Below are positions 42,625-53,289 of a stretch of 64,000 nucleotides of DNA, in pieces. The notes under the pieces are model-generated. The model made no database searches. It saw nothing but the letters and a program-made list of their open reading frames with translations, and was not told the origin of the DNA. Source of the DNA: Coenobita brevimanus (taxonomy: Eukaryota > Arthropoda > Malacostraca > Decapoda > Coenobitidae). Position numbers and translations under genes: made by a program. The stretch is taken from the NCBI GenBank assembly GCA_032717465.1, contig CM064681.1:10542832-10606831 (forward strand), given 5' to 3'. How positions within the stretch are numbered: the first letter of the stretch is position 1; each line of letters starts with the position of its first letter.

Positions 42625-43010
42625 AGAGGTGGTGTTGGGGTGACGAGTAGAGTGACGTGGTGATGATGGTGTCTGGGGTGGGGGTGATAATGGGTGTAGT
42701 ACTGTAAGTGTTGGTTGGCAGTGGTGATAATGATATGGTGGTGTTGGAGGTATTATGCTGTAGTTTTAGTAATAATTTTAGTGGAGGTAGTGATGGTTTT
42801 GGTGATGGTAGTGATGGTTGTGGTGGTGATAAAGGTGGTTGTGCTAATGGAGGTTATGGTTTTGATGATGATGATGGTTCTCGTGGTGGAAATGATGGTT
42901 GAGGTGGTGTAAATGGTGGCTGTAGTGGTAGATGTATTGACTGTTGTCTGGAATGATGTGGTGGTGTTGGTAGTAATGTGATGAGATTTAAGTGATGGTT
43001 GTGATGATGG
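42625..43010. repeat. Degenerate GGT/GAT-rich tract
   Basis: TG/GG-rich trinucleotide-like words (GTGGTGATG, GATGGTTGTGG) over about 380 bp. Open frames are Gly/Asp- or Val/Met-rich artefacts. Confidence 0.75.
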
Positions 43011-43041
43011 TTATTATTCCCCTTCTCCGCTTTTAGTTTTC

Positions 43042-43042
43042 G

Positions 43043-43097
<55 letters not shown>

Positions 43098-43115
43098 TGT
43101 GTGCGCACACACACA
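43042..43115. repeat. (GT)n ending in a GT-GCGC-AC palindrome
   Basis: A GT array with one AT interruption ends in GTGTGTGCGCACACACAC at about 43097-43114. The right part is the inverse complement of the left, centred on GCGC. Alternating purine-pyrimidine sequence of this kind favours Z-DNA (established for GT and GC repeats); use in the cell is inference. Confidence 0.95.
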
Positions 43116-44410
43116 GTGATCCAGCGTAATTTAATGTTGCAAGAGTTACTATTTGTCAAATGTTGCAATGATTGTTTCCGGTGTCTGAGGGTGCGTCCAA
43201 ACGTGTGCTGGAACAAGTGCTGGCAACATATCAACACCACAATAGCGAACAAGCTGCAAACATGTTGGGAACAGCAGCGTCCAAGTCATGATGGCAACAT
43301 GATGAAGAACTGCCTCATATGAACACACCTAGCGCATCAGTTCTACCCCCACCAAGTTCGAAGCTGCACTGAAACATACTTGCATATATCTTTCCAAGTA
43401 CTGTTACATACATGTATCCAAACGTGTTGCCAACTGTGTTGATAACACATGTTCGAGGACACGTGTGGGAGCACCTTGACAGTGACAGCTTTCAGAGTGT
43501 CGTGCTTACCAGAGATCTTTGCTTTGATTGTATTTGTGGCCAGAAACGATAGCCGAGTATCCAGTACTGGTGCAAGAATCTTGAGTTGTTTGCTTCAGGG
43601 GAGAGAATGGTGAAGTGGTTGGGTTATTTGGCTCACATGACCAATTACATGCCAGCCTCAGGAAACTACAACCATGCTCTACCAGTAAAAAAAAGTGTTG
43701 AGTGAGTGTGTGAAACCAGCGCACGACCTCGCACCAGCTGACACCACACCACCACCAGTCCCTCACCGCTAGTCAGCCTGGCCACATTATACTCGCATTT
43801 GTAACATTCTAGTGATTAGGATGACAGGGCCGGTACAACCAACAAAAAATATATCCGAACATTCTAAGAATCATGCAGTGGGGCACAAAGAACGAAAAAT
43901 TGTGACAACTCTTCTATGAGTGTAATATTTTCATTTGTAGGTATAACTTTACCTAAATTAGCAGACGTTCCTCACAATCAGGTAAAAGAGGGGGAAACGA
44001 CTTGAGGTGATTCGCAGTAGTGCTATTCTCCGTAACTTGAGTCTTTGAGCTTTTAGCCGAGTATTCATCCACCATTCTGGGATATAAGGTCATTGAGGTA
44101 TCTCATTTGCAACAGTTACCTGCCTTAGGTGTTACCCTAGCTATTCATTTTACTTACCAGCTTACAGAGGGCAGACAGACATTAGAGTCGAATGATTCCT
44201 GGCTGGCGGGTTTGCAGCTTTGTAGTTTGCAACAATAACCTCTCGGCTTTCGAGGTGATAACCATATTAACCGTAACCCTAGTGATCATTCTGAAATTCA
44301 TCGCACCCAGCTATTTCGATGGCTGTTTTGCAGATTACAACCAGAGTTCAACAAAAGGATGTAGGCTGATGCTTACCCATCTAAGTGTAATCGAGTTGTT
44401 GTGGAACATT
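43116..44410. other. Unique sequence, no gene seen
   Basis: Contains a block (43180-43490) in which TCCAAACGTGT occurs twice (about 43196 and 43418), together with repeated TGCTGG/TTGCCAAC words. It may be a remnant of a DNA transposon, but I cannot define ends. No gene recognised. Confidence 0.45.
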
Positions 44411-44493
44411 ATCCCTTCACATTCATCCCCAGGACGAACTTTGTATTCCACTTCGACTAACGTCAGGCAATTTTGTTCAACGTAAGAGTCACA
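44411..44493 (+). repeat. Dispersed repeat family A, copy 3 (partial)
   Basis: CCCTTCACATTC, TTTGTATTCCACTTCGACTA, ACGTCAGGCAATTTTGTTCA and AGAGTCAC match the family A order. The 3' third is missing or too diverged. Confidence 0.62.
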
Positions 44494-45247
44494 TCACACT
44501 GGGTTTGAGTGCATTAGAAAAAATTTTCATTAATGTCATCACTCTGAAGAGAAAGTATCTTATTTTTTTTTTTTCCATACCGAACATTTTAATGACGAGT
44601 AAGATGAGCTAGACACAGTTGTCATCAATAGTTACTCTACTTCTTCTGAAACCCATATGAAAATCTGAGATATTGCTAAAAAAAAAAAAAAAAAAAAAAA
44701 TCAGCAACATTCAAGGGAGTTGCGGCCATGTTCCAATAGGTCGGAACACCTGACGCGTAAAGGAATTATTGACCGAGGTTTTACAATAAGAAAGGTAAAA
44801 ATGGGTTAGTGTTTGGTGGCTTGGGCTGCCTAGTGTGAGAAAAATGATATTGCACAATGTTTAAATAACGTAACTGGCGCTTATTTGTAAAACATCATTA
44901 TGGCATTAGGTTATTTTAAGATGAAAAATAAAATGAAGATGGGAAAAAGAGTACCCCCTGCATGTCGCAAAAAACAGCTGAAAGGAGTGATCCAAGTGAG
45001 GTGGAAACGCACCTCCTTATACAGCAGGGAAGCACCATTCAAAACTTGCTCTGCGTGTGACATAGGAAGGGAGGGGGTGGGGACTATAACATGGGTTTTT
45101 CACATTCGTGTCCCGAAAGATATCAGAGAGACATGCTTTAGATTTCCCAGCCCTGGTGAACCGAGGAAACACAGTTAGGATGAGGACTGTTTTCACAAGC
45201 AAATCATATACAATCCTACATCCACATTTGTAAGCCTAGCAATCATT
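44494..45247. other. Unique sequence with a 23-bp poly-A
   Basis: An A-run of 23 bases lies at 44678-44700 and a T-run at 44564-44574. The A-run could be the tail of a retroposed sequence, but I find no matching body. The open frame 44900-45178 (92 codons, basic, Cys-containing) has no recognisable domain. Confidence 0.45.
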
Positions 45248-45445
45248 CGTTGGCACTCCCTGGCCCCGGCTGGCTTTCTCCGGCACCACCTCGAGCAGCT
45301 CCACCCTCGTTACCATTGTCGGGGCGTCTTAACGAGCACGCCGCCACCACACGGGTTTATTACCCCGCGGTTTGCATGTTCCCGGTGACACTGTGGTCGT
45401 GCGGGAAGGCGGGGGTAGAGGACCATAACGGGCTGGATATATAGT
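45248..45445. other. GC- and CpG-rich patch
   Basis: About 18 CpG dinucleotides in some 190 bp, against an AT-leaning background. It is followed by GGATATATAG at 45435-45444. The open frame 45250-45444 has a Pro/Ala-rich start and no recognisable domain. It could be an unmethylated regulatory patch, a first exon or part of a GC-rich transposon; nothing distinguishes these here. Confidence 0.45.
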
Positions 45446-45696
45446 TGGTCTGGTTTTTACATGACAGACCTGAATCACTCCCTCAACTTGAATAACACAA
45501 TAAGTCATGTTTGGTTGCACCAAATGTAATAAACCTTGGATATGAGGCTGGACTGAAAGTTCTTGGTTACTAGTCAAATCAACCCCAAAAGCAGCAGAGG
45601 ACCCTAGTCAGCTGAGAAAAAGCGAGTAAAAGTAATGTGGGATAATACTGGGGGTAGAATGAAGGGTGGTGATGTAAGCAACTTAGTAAATATATT

Positions 45697-45780
45697 ACCT
45701 CTCTCACGATCGTGTCCTCTGTACAACTAATATTTTGCTGCAGCCAACTCCATGCGATTTTATTAAGCTGGGAGACGGGA
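45697..45780 (+). repeat. Dispersed repeat family A, copy 4 (partial)
   Basis: CTCTCACGATCG at the left, then GCGATTTTATTAAGCTGGGA at the right, with the expected spacing. The middle is diverged. Confidence 0.6.
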
Positions 45781-45900
45781 GGCGGAAGACTGATGTCGTG
45801 GTAGTAGAAGATGGTATTAGGGGAAGAGGGTAATTGAACATGGGGTCGTACTGAGGATAGTTTGATGGACGGGGATGTAAGTTAAGTTCAGGGGTGCATT

Positions 45901-46012
45901 AGTCTTCTCACGGTCGCCGCTTTACTTTATTCCGGGTAACGTCAGAGGATTTTATTCAGGTGGGAGCGAGTCATAGGAGCTAAGACTGTAACACTGATAC
46001 CATGAACTATAC
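45901..46012 (+). repeat. Dispersed repeat family A, copy 5
   Basis: One of the best-preserved members: TTCTCACGGTCG, TAACGTCAGAGGATTTTATT, GGGAGCGAGTCATAGGAGCT and ACACTGATACCATGA. It is followed head-to-tail by copy 6. Confidence 0.78.
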
Positions 46013-46085
46013 CACGGCCACATCTTCTCTACTATTGTACATTGGCTAACATCCTACTGTTTTATTCAGCTAGTGTGACTCAAAA
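46008..46085 (+). repeat. Dispersed repeat family A, copy 6 (tandem, partial)
   Basis: Begins directly where copy 5 ends: ACCACGGCCA, TTGGCTAACATCCTACTG, TTTTATTCAGCTAGTGTGAC. The head-to-tail arrangement is also seen at 54136-54330. Confidence 0.65.
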
Positions 46086-46411
46086 AAAACTGAGAGTGTC
46101 AAGACTGCAAAGCAGACGAGTAGAAGAAGCGCATGAAACTAGGGAGCACTTAAAGCATGAGGGGTAGGTTGCGGATGTATAAAGGAAAGGGTGTATGGAT
46201 GGAAAGTTGAATGACTGGAATGTAAAAAAGTTATGGAAAGCATTAAAATTTAGGAATAGGTTTGAGGTGCAGGTGTATGGGAGATAGGAAATATATGAGA
46301 GGTGTACCGAGGATAGGGGTGTAGTTGAGGGGAATGCGGAAGTAAAGGTGTATAGGAGGTAGGATGGTAAGGGAAAAAAATGGTGGGTGGATGCTAGGGA
46401 TGTATGCACTC

Positions 46412-46595
46412 TAAGGTGAATGAAGTGTGGCTGATGTATGAAGGATGAGGTGAATGGAGAGTGAGTGATGTATGAAGGATGAAGTGAATGGACTGTGAGT
46501 GATGTGTGAAGGATGAGGTGAATGGAGTGTGGGTGATGTGTGAAGGATGGGGTGAATGGAGTGTGGCTGATGTATGGAAGATGAGATGACTGGTC
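46412..46595. repeat. 34-bp minisatellite, about 5 units
   Basis: TGATGTATGAAGGATGAGGT-type units start at 46432, 46466, 46500, 46534 and 46568, exactly 34 bp apart, with few substitutions. The minus-strand frame (46080-46625) over it is a Ser/His/Thr/Pro-rich artefact. Confidence 0.93.
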
Positions 46596-46599
46596 AATG

Positions 46600-47250
46600 G
46601 TAGATGTGAGATAGGTGACACTCAACGGAGAGCAATGGAATGCAGTGTAAGTGAAGGAGGAAATACATTATTCAGGTTATACATCATTGCGCCAGTTAGC
46701 TCACGTGACGGAAGCGTGCTGGATGCTATACACACACACAAACGCGCACACGTCATCCAGCCGGAAACCAGGCAGTAATACATATCGAGGAGGCAGAAGG
46801 GGATAGGAGGAGATAGGTGTCAGAAGGAGGCTGAGTAGAGAAAGAGAAGGAGTAAAGGAGACTGAGCGGAGTAGGAGGTAGGAACCAGTAAGTGATTAGC
46901 TGCCACTCTGATAATTAGTGGGTCATGCTACTTTGCCTGTGAACAGTATTACTGTGTCTCTATAAAATCCCTTAACCTCAGAGTGTGTCTACCTCACCTT
47001 CACTTACGATACAAGAGAGACAGAATGGAGAGTGTGACAGAGGAAGACCTACAAATATACACTCTTCAAACTATCCGACGCCTCACGACTTTTTACACTG
47101 GTCGCAGCCCACATAGGTGCCTCGCCAGTCTAATGCTGTCCTAAACTCCTAGCTACGATTATATACGTTTGGTAGCAGCAGTAGTCTACGATACTCTACG
47201 AAATCCGACACTGTGGCAACGAATCTCTACTGCATTGGCACTGGTGGCCC
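46600..47250. other. Unique sequence, no gene seen
   Basis: Includes a short CA run near 46732 and AG-rich sequence at 46780-46900. No gene recognised. Confidence 0.55.
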
Positions 47251-47822
47251 TACCTACCTAGATATCTACCTACCTACCTACCGATCTTCCTACCTATCTT
47301 CCTATCGGCACATCACACCACACCGCACACCACACCACACCACACCACCTCATCCCTCAGCACACGCCAGTTCACATCATGCCACAGTTCATACCAAACC
47401 ACACCACTCCTGAAAATACACCACATTATGCACACTCCAAGCCACGTCACTCCTCAACCGACACCATGCCATATCATGCCACAAGACACACCACACCACA
47501 CCACCCCTCAGTGCACACACCACACCACACCACACCACACGACACCACCTCTCAGTGCACACATCACATCACACGACACCACCTCTCAGTGCACACATCA
47601 CATCACACCACACCACCCCTCAGTGCATACACCACACCACACCACACCACTTCCAAGTGTACACACCACACCACACCACACCATCTCTCAGCGCACACAC
47701 ACACCACATCGCATTACTCCTTAGCTCACACCACACCACATCACATCATCCCTCAGCGCTCACCACACCACATCACATCATCCCTCAGCTCACACCACAC
47801 CACATCACCGCTCAGCATAGAA
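47250..47822. repeat. CACCA-rich tract with a ~34-bp minisatellite
   Basis: Starts with ACCT tetranucleotides (47254-47281) and continues as CACACCACAC words. From about 47500 a unit containing CTCAGTGCACACATCACATC recurs: anchor AG positions at 47510, 47554, 47588, 47622, 47656, 47690, 47723, 47755, 47787 and 47814 give a 34-bp period that drifts to 32-33 and then 27. Frames are His/Thr/Pro-rich artefacts. Confidence 0.85.
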
Positions 47823-47862
47823 CACAGCACAGCACAGCACAGCACAGCACAGCACAGCACAC
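47823..47862. repeat. (ACAGC)n pentanucleotide array
   Basis: About eight perfect ACAGC units following the CACCA tract. Confidence 0.95.
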
Positions 47863-47934
47863 CCGAGGCAACAGCATACCTCAGGCCACACCCCGAACCC
47901 TGTTGCGACAATGGTGGGAAAAATGAGGGTGTGA

Positions 47935-48480
47935 CAGACCGCAAGACACCTCCCCACCTTCTCTTCCCTCCTCCTCCTCCCCCTCCATCCTCTCTCCTCT
48001 CCCACACGTCCTCTTCTTCCCTCTCTTTCCTATCGCCCTTCTCCCCTCCCCTACCTCCCCTTCCATCTCCTCATTCCTCTCTCCCCTCACCTTCCATCCT
48101 CTCTCTCCTCTTTCCCCTCCCTTACGTCTTCTTCCATCCCCTCTCCCCTTCCCTGACATTTCTTTCCCCCCTCTCTCTCTACTTTCTCCTGCTTTCCCCT
48201 TGCCCACCTTCCCTTCCATTCTCTCTCCCCTTTTCTTTTGCCTTTCCTTTTTCACCTCTTTCCACTTCCCTTCCGTCTTCGCTCTTTTCTGTCTCTCTTC
48301 CCTTCCATCCTTTCTTTCCTCTCTCCCGTCCCTTTCTATCACCCCTCTCCTCTTTCCCCTTCCTCACCTCCTCTTCCCTCTTATTTCTCTCCTTCCTCCT
48401 CTCCTACCCTCCCTTCCCTTCTCTCTCCCTCTCTCCTCTTCCCCACCCCCCTTCACCTCCCCTTCCCAGCATGAGGAAAT
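47935..48480. repeat. Polypyrimidine tract
   Basis: About 540 bp of CCTCTTCCC-type sequence. The 468-codon frame 47379-48785 runs from the CACCA tract through this and into the CTGT/CT arrays and has no real domain. Confidence 0.85.
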
Positions 48481-48569
48481 TGGACTCCACCTGTTCTTAT
48501 TTTCGTGGCTCTTCATTATTATTTCCCGTGCCTAAGTGGATATGTTTGTGTGACCTCATTAGCAACATT

Positions 48570-48697
48570 ATGTCTGTCTGTCTGTGTCTGTGTTTGTGTC
48601 TGTGTCTCTGTGTCTCTGTCTCTGCTTCTGTCTCTCTGTCTGTCCGTCTGTCTGTCTGTCTGTCTGTCTCTGTCTCTGTCTGTCTGTCTGTCTGTCT

Positions 48698-48750
<53 letters not shown>
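48570..48750. repeat. (TGTC)n/(TCTG)n then (TC)n microsatellites
   Basis: Interrupted CTGT/TGTGTC arrays (48570-48700) followed by a perfect CT array (48701-48750). Confidence 0.97.
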
Positions 48751-48752
<2 letters not shown>

Positions 48753-48799
48753 GTTTTCAGTCTATCTCAATATCTCCTGCTATGAAAAATAGAATACAA

Positions 48800-49292
48800 G
48801 AAGCGGTGCCAAGGAACAGCAAACCCGCCCCCGGCAGTCATTTTAGTGCTGTCGTATAAACATAACAGGATATCTAGTCAAGGATGTCACATATCAAATT
48901 TGGAGTAAATTGGGTGAAAATTGATTATTTTATGCCCATTTGAAATTTTAGGCCCGACTCACCAATGAGGCATGTTATAAGATGCAGATTTGAAAGATGC
49001 ACCTTTAGGTTTATGTTCCATGTCGATACGACGAATTTGAAAGGAGTTATAGCGAAAAAATAATTTTACCAGTCCCGGATGTTTTGCATTTTGAGGGCCT
49101 ACAGCCTGGGCCTAAATTTAATAAGGTGATCAGAAGGTCATAGCCCATCATCCCTGTAATTTTAGTCAAAATCGCACCGGTAGTTTTCGCGTAAAGTTGT
49201 TAACAGACAAATGGACAGACAAACAAACAGACAGACAAACCGAGTGAAAACAAAGCCCGTCCCCGAACCCCTCCGGGAGGGGACGCGTAATA
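48800..49292. mobile_element. Probable dispersed transposon-like repeat with terminal hairpin
   Basis: About 490 bp without an ORF. Near its right end is a run of ACAGACAAACAAACAGACAG-type words (49203-49240), then GAGTGAAAACAAAGCCCGTC and a short hairpin CCCCTCC-GGGAGGGG at about 49267-49281, ending in ACGCGTAATAA. From memory, repeats ending in GACAGACAAAC, GTGAAAACA and a GC-rich hairpin before TAAT occur widely in marine invertebrate genomes; I cannot name the family. A Helitron-like end (hairpin then CTRR) is possible since CTGA follows, but the target context is not clean. No second copy in this window. Confidence 0.5.
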
Positions 49293-49334
49293 ACTGACTC
49301 GTTCACACGCATCTTCAATCAAGCACAAGTATAG

Positions 49335-49400
49335 TACACGCACACGCACACGCACACGCACACAAACACAAACACAAACACTCAAACACAATTTTTTTTT
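49335..49400. repeat. (CACACG)n and (AAACAC)n short repeats
   Basis: CACACG hexamers, then ACAAAC words, ending in a T-run (49391-49403). Confidence 0.9.
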
Positions 49401-49505
49401 TTTTTACGCGAGGAAGAAGGAACCAAAGGCCGCGAGCCCGCAACTGTTGTTCCTTCCAAGAGAAAAACAAAATACAAGTGAGAGCCAAATCCAAGATCCG
49501 ATCAA

Positions 49506-49534
49506 ACACTCAAACACACTCAAACACTCAAACA

Positions 49535-49618
<84 letters not shown>
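49506..49618. repeat. ACTCAAAC words then (CA)n microsatellite
   Basis: CACTCAAACA repeats (49506-49537) lead into a perfect CA array (49538-49618). Confidence 0.97.
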
Positions 49619-49621
<3 letters not shown>

Positions 49622-50779
49622 ACTGTTAAATGTAACTGATAACTACTTCTAGGCCACTAATGACACGTATAATAAGCTTGAGGAAGAATACACCCACTGT
49701 GATGCTCAGAAAATTGTGCTGAGATAAAATGCAGGACACACTTTATGCACTATATTTGTAGTAATGCGTCTATAACAACTGTCCCTGTAACATTTATAAT
49801 ATTTTCACTTACTGAGGCTGAAGAATACACGAAGAAGAAGCATCAGAGAACAGCAGTATAAGATGAGGGATATTACCACAACCTTTCTGAAATTCCACGC
49901 ACGCACACACGTCACACACACCAACTGGTTCCAATATTACACTCGTTCTCGTTGCCTGGGGGACTGTGCGCTGGGGGCGGTGCATCGTTGATTCGAATCA
50001 CCCTCATTTGAATCTGAATCAGAAAGGGATTCAAAAGCCGTTCGAACCTCGGAGCAATTCTTTCTTTGAAAATTATTCCTGAAACAAAACTTAAATCTCC
50101 TCTCTCATGCAATATCCTGAAACGAAGAAAAAAAAAATGTACTAGGATATTAAAGCACCCATATTAATTTGAATAAAGATAAACGTGATAAACTCCATCA
50201 GGTTCTGCCTCAACCAAAAGAAATGACGCATCAGCCAAACTCTGACGAAAGTTTAGGGAATGATGAGTCTGGATCAGCTAGATAATCTGTGTAACTAAAT
50301 GAATCAGCATCATTGCATCATCGAGGTGTTGTCTGGTAATAATGAATCATTTTAGAGGCAGAGGAGAGAGAGAGAGAGAGAGAAACACGCCACCAATAAC
50401 TCAGCCATAAAGCGCATATAACAAGGGGGGCGACCGCAGCGTTATAGTGCTAATGGGAAAGCCACACAATACACTTATTTCTGCCACCGCCTCTCTTCCT
50501 CCCTCGCTGTCGTCGTCGTCGTGTGTTGGCACTTTCTCCTGGGATTGTCTTGAGGGGGTTCTTTTGTGTCTTCTTTTTATTACTTTCTTATGGTTGCTCT
50601 AATTGGCATTCTTCCTTATTTTCTCCTTCTGTCTTTGTCTGTATGAATGTGTGTTCGTAGTATGTATGATCCTGTAGTGAATTTCCTGATTGCAGTATAT
50701 TTTCTTTGTTCTGACTCCCTCTTAGCTGAATGTAATCGACTGGCGTTAGCTAGAGTTCCCGCGGATATGAAAAAGTTAA
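49619..50779. other. Unique sequence, no gene seen
   Basis: Contains the perfect palindrome TGATTCGAATCA (49989-50000), a short GA run (50367-50382) and a (CGT)4 run near 50509-50522. No gene recognised. Confidence 0.5.
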
Positions 50780-50878
50780 TGATACCAATATTAACACTTC
50801 CGTGGTTTACTGAGCTGAATTAAAATCCTCAGGCACTGGATGGAATATAATACAAGAATTGTCCCTACCAGAAGAGGG
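50780..50878 (-). repeat. Dispersed repeat family A, copy 7 (minus strand)
   Basis: The reverse complement reads TTCTGGTAGGGACAATTCTT, GTATTATATTCC, GGATTTTAATTCAGCTCAGT and GTGTTAATATTGGTATCA, in the same order as the plus-strand members. This is the only minus-strand copy found. Confidence 0.65.
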
Positions 50879-51677
50879 TCAATCGTTTTTCTTGCATTCC
50901 CGTTCATCCTTATATAATCATCATTTTCAATTTACCCTTTTCTTGTAATATTCTGGGCGCATTTTCTAATTCGCGCGTGAAGAATGAAACTGCTGTCATA
51001 TTCCAGTAACATTATCTTGAAATCCTCTTAACCTCTCCTTGTTGACGTCTTTTTCCTTTTATCTTTACTATAACCAGACAAGCTTCTTTAGCCCTGAGAA
51101 GAGTATTGGAACTCCTGGGGCAAGTCATCTTTAAGCTTTCTCCAGTTTCGTAAAGCCGTCTGAAGGTAATATGAAAAGCTGGGAAACATGTCCTCAGGCA
51201 CGTATATCACTTGCCTTTGCCTTTCACAGTTGTTTATCTGCGTTGTCACATTCCTGCCGTATCGTGCTCGTATGTTACTCAGAGCCCGGATTCACAAACA
51301 TAGATTTTTATTTGCGAGAAAAACAATATACACAAGAAGTTTTTGTTTTCCCCTTTCTTGGTCCTTCCTGTAAAAAAATAGATTTGATAATTTTGCTTTT
51401 GTAAGTAAGATGCATTATGAAGAACAAAAGACGAAGGAGGAGTCTACACTCTCCGCATCCTCCCTGCAATTTATCGTTTCGAGGAGTTAGTATAATTTTT
51501 TCATGAATCTCAGCCCTGCTTTTCCTAGACACTCTGTGATCTTTTTTGCCTCTTCCTCTTGTACTTATCTCCACCCATGCCACTCACATCACATCAGTCA
51601 ATCCCTCCCTGGTTTCTATTATTTACTTACCCCAACTAATATGGTCTCCGCATTATAGTGAGAATGTGTTAACAGAT
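50879..51677. other. Unique sequence, no gene seen
   Basis: AT-rich. Open frames at 51171-51404 and 51308-51583 (minus) have no recognised domain. Confidence 0.5.
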
Positions 51678-52197
51678 TCTTTCTTTCTTTCTTTCCTCCT
51701 CCTCCTCCTCCTCCTCCTCCTCCTCCTTCTTCTTCTTCTTCTTCTTCTTCTTCTTCTTCTTCTTCTTCTTCTTCTTCTTCTTCTTCTTCTTCTTCTTCTT
51801 TCTTCTTTCTTCTTCTTCTTCTTCTTCTTCTTCTTCTTCTTCTTCTTCTTCTTCTTTCTTCTTTCTTCTTCTTCTTCTTTCTTCTTCTTCTTCTTTCTTC
51901 TTTCTTCTTCTTCTTCTTTCTTCTTCTTCTTCTTCTTCTTCTTCTTCTTCTTCTTCTTCTTTCTTCTTCTTCTTCTTCTTCTTCTTCTTTCTTCTTCTTT
52001 CTTCTTCTTCTTCTTTCTTCTTCTTCTTCTTCTTCTTCTTCTTCTTCTTTCTTCTTCTTTCTTCTTCTTTCTTCTTCTTCTTCTTCTTTCTTCTTCTTTC
52101 TTCTTCTTTCTTCTTCTTCTTCTTCTTCTTCTTCTTCTTCTTCTTTCTTCTTCTTCTTTCTTCTTCTTCTTTCTTCTTCTTTCTTCTTTCTTCTTTC
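51678..52197. repeat. 520-bp (TTC)n array with CCT and TTTC phases
   Basis: Begins with TTTC (51678-51694), then about ten CCT units (to about 51726), then a long TTC array with scattered TTTC slips to 52197. The frame 51546-52325 reads Leu/Phe/Ser homopolymers as the phase shifts and is not a gene. Confidence 0.98.
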
Positions 52198-53225
52198 GTT
52201 CTATTTTTTCATTCTTTCAGACCCTTTTCACTTTGGTGCCATCCTTTACTTTCTTCACCAGGTCACTTGACTCTTGGTACGAATGTTGGGTGAATACCTC
52301 CAGATATCATTTTTTCCGTCAGTGAGTCAAATGTCAAACCATACGGACACATATTTTGGGATCCTATATTCTTCTGTGTTTGTTGATCATCGTGGCCATT
52401 TTCACGGAAGTCTCATTCTTTCTCTATGTTGGTGTACCGTAGATATGTGGAGACCATCTTGTATTTCCTTGGGAATGTTGGCAGTCGGTAGTTACCATTT
52501 TCTGCTTCCACTTTCATCAATTCATAATACTAATTCTACGTTTTTATAGTATTCAGGTTTCCAGTGCAGATTCCGGTTTTATCTCTTCGTCTATACAAAC
52601 AACTTAGCCTTTTTTCAATATAGTTTTACAAATAAGGACATTCATAACTCCAATCAGTCTTCTCTCTTTCCAGTGTCACATTCCACATTACTGATTTCAA
52701 GCTGACTGGACATTCCACAGCCATTTTCTGTGTACTTTCTTTCTTATTTCCCTTTGTTGTTTCTCTATAGCTGAGAACAGACTTATGTACAAAGGAGTAC
52801 AAAGGAAAGCGTACAGCAACATACCTACTGGTTCTCTCGAGGCTGCTGGAAGGATGTCCATCTCTGTTATGACGATTATATTACCGTCACCGCTATTATA
52901 CTGTCATATTCACTGATGTTGATTCGAGTTTTAATTGCATTCTCTGATCTTATCTCCTGTTCACCTTATTCTCCCCTCTTTATTAAAAACAATATTACAT
53001 GTAAATCGCATTCTTCCTCGTCATTCTTTTCTCCTTACGCTTTATAGGAGTAATTCTTCTTGTAGTTCTATTTTATCTCTTACGTCTTGCCCCTTCATTC
53101 CAAAAACAGAATTACATATAGAGGACAATAAGGTTTATCTATCATTTATTGCGGGTGGCACCTATGGTCGTCCCGGCATCCCCCTTTTACAGTAAGCTAT
53201 AAAGATCTTATCCCACCACACCCGA
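52198..53225. other. Unique sequence, no gene seen
   Basis: T-rich. The 91-codon frame 52274-52549 has no recognisable domain. Confidence 0.5.
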
Positions 53226-53289
53226 CCAGCATCAATTAGCAGGGCCTCCGAGTCCTAGAGTGCCCAGCAAGACTCCGATAGGTGCGGTT

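Noticed and set aside
42630..42912. Gly/Asp-rich protein frames
   Set aside because: Three overlapping frames over a degenerate GGT/GAT tract; composition artefact.
44900..45178. 92-codon basic, Cys-containing frame
   Set aside because: Four Cys are spread without a zinc-binding spacing I recognise, and there is no exon context.
47500..47822. CRISPR-like array of ~34-bp periodic repeats
   Set aside because: There are no unique spacers; repeat and spacer are the same CACCA-type low-complexity sequence, and the DNA is eukaryotic in character.
47379..48785. 468-codon plus-strand frame
   Set aside because: Passes through CACCA repeats, polypyrimidine and CTGT/CT arrays; composition changes match the DNA repeats, not protein domains.
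51546..52325. 259-codon frame with Leu/Phe/Ser runs
   Set aside because: It is the TTC array read in shifting phase.
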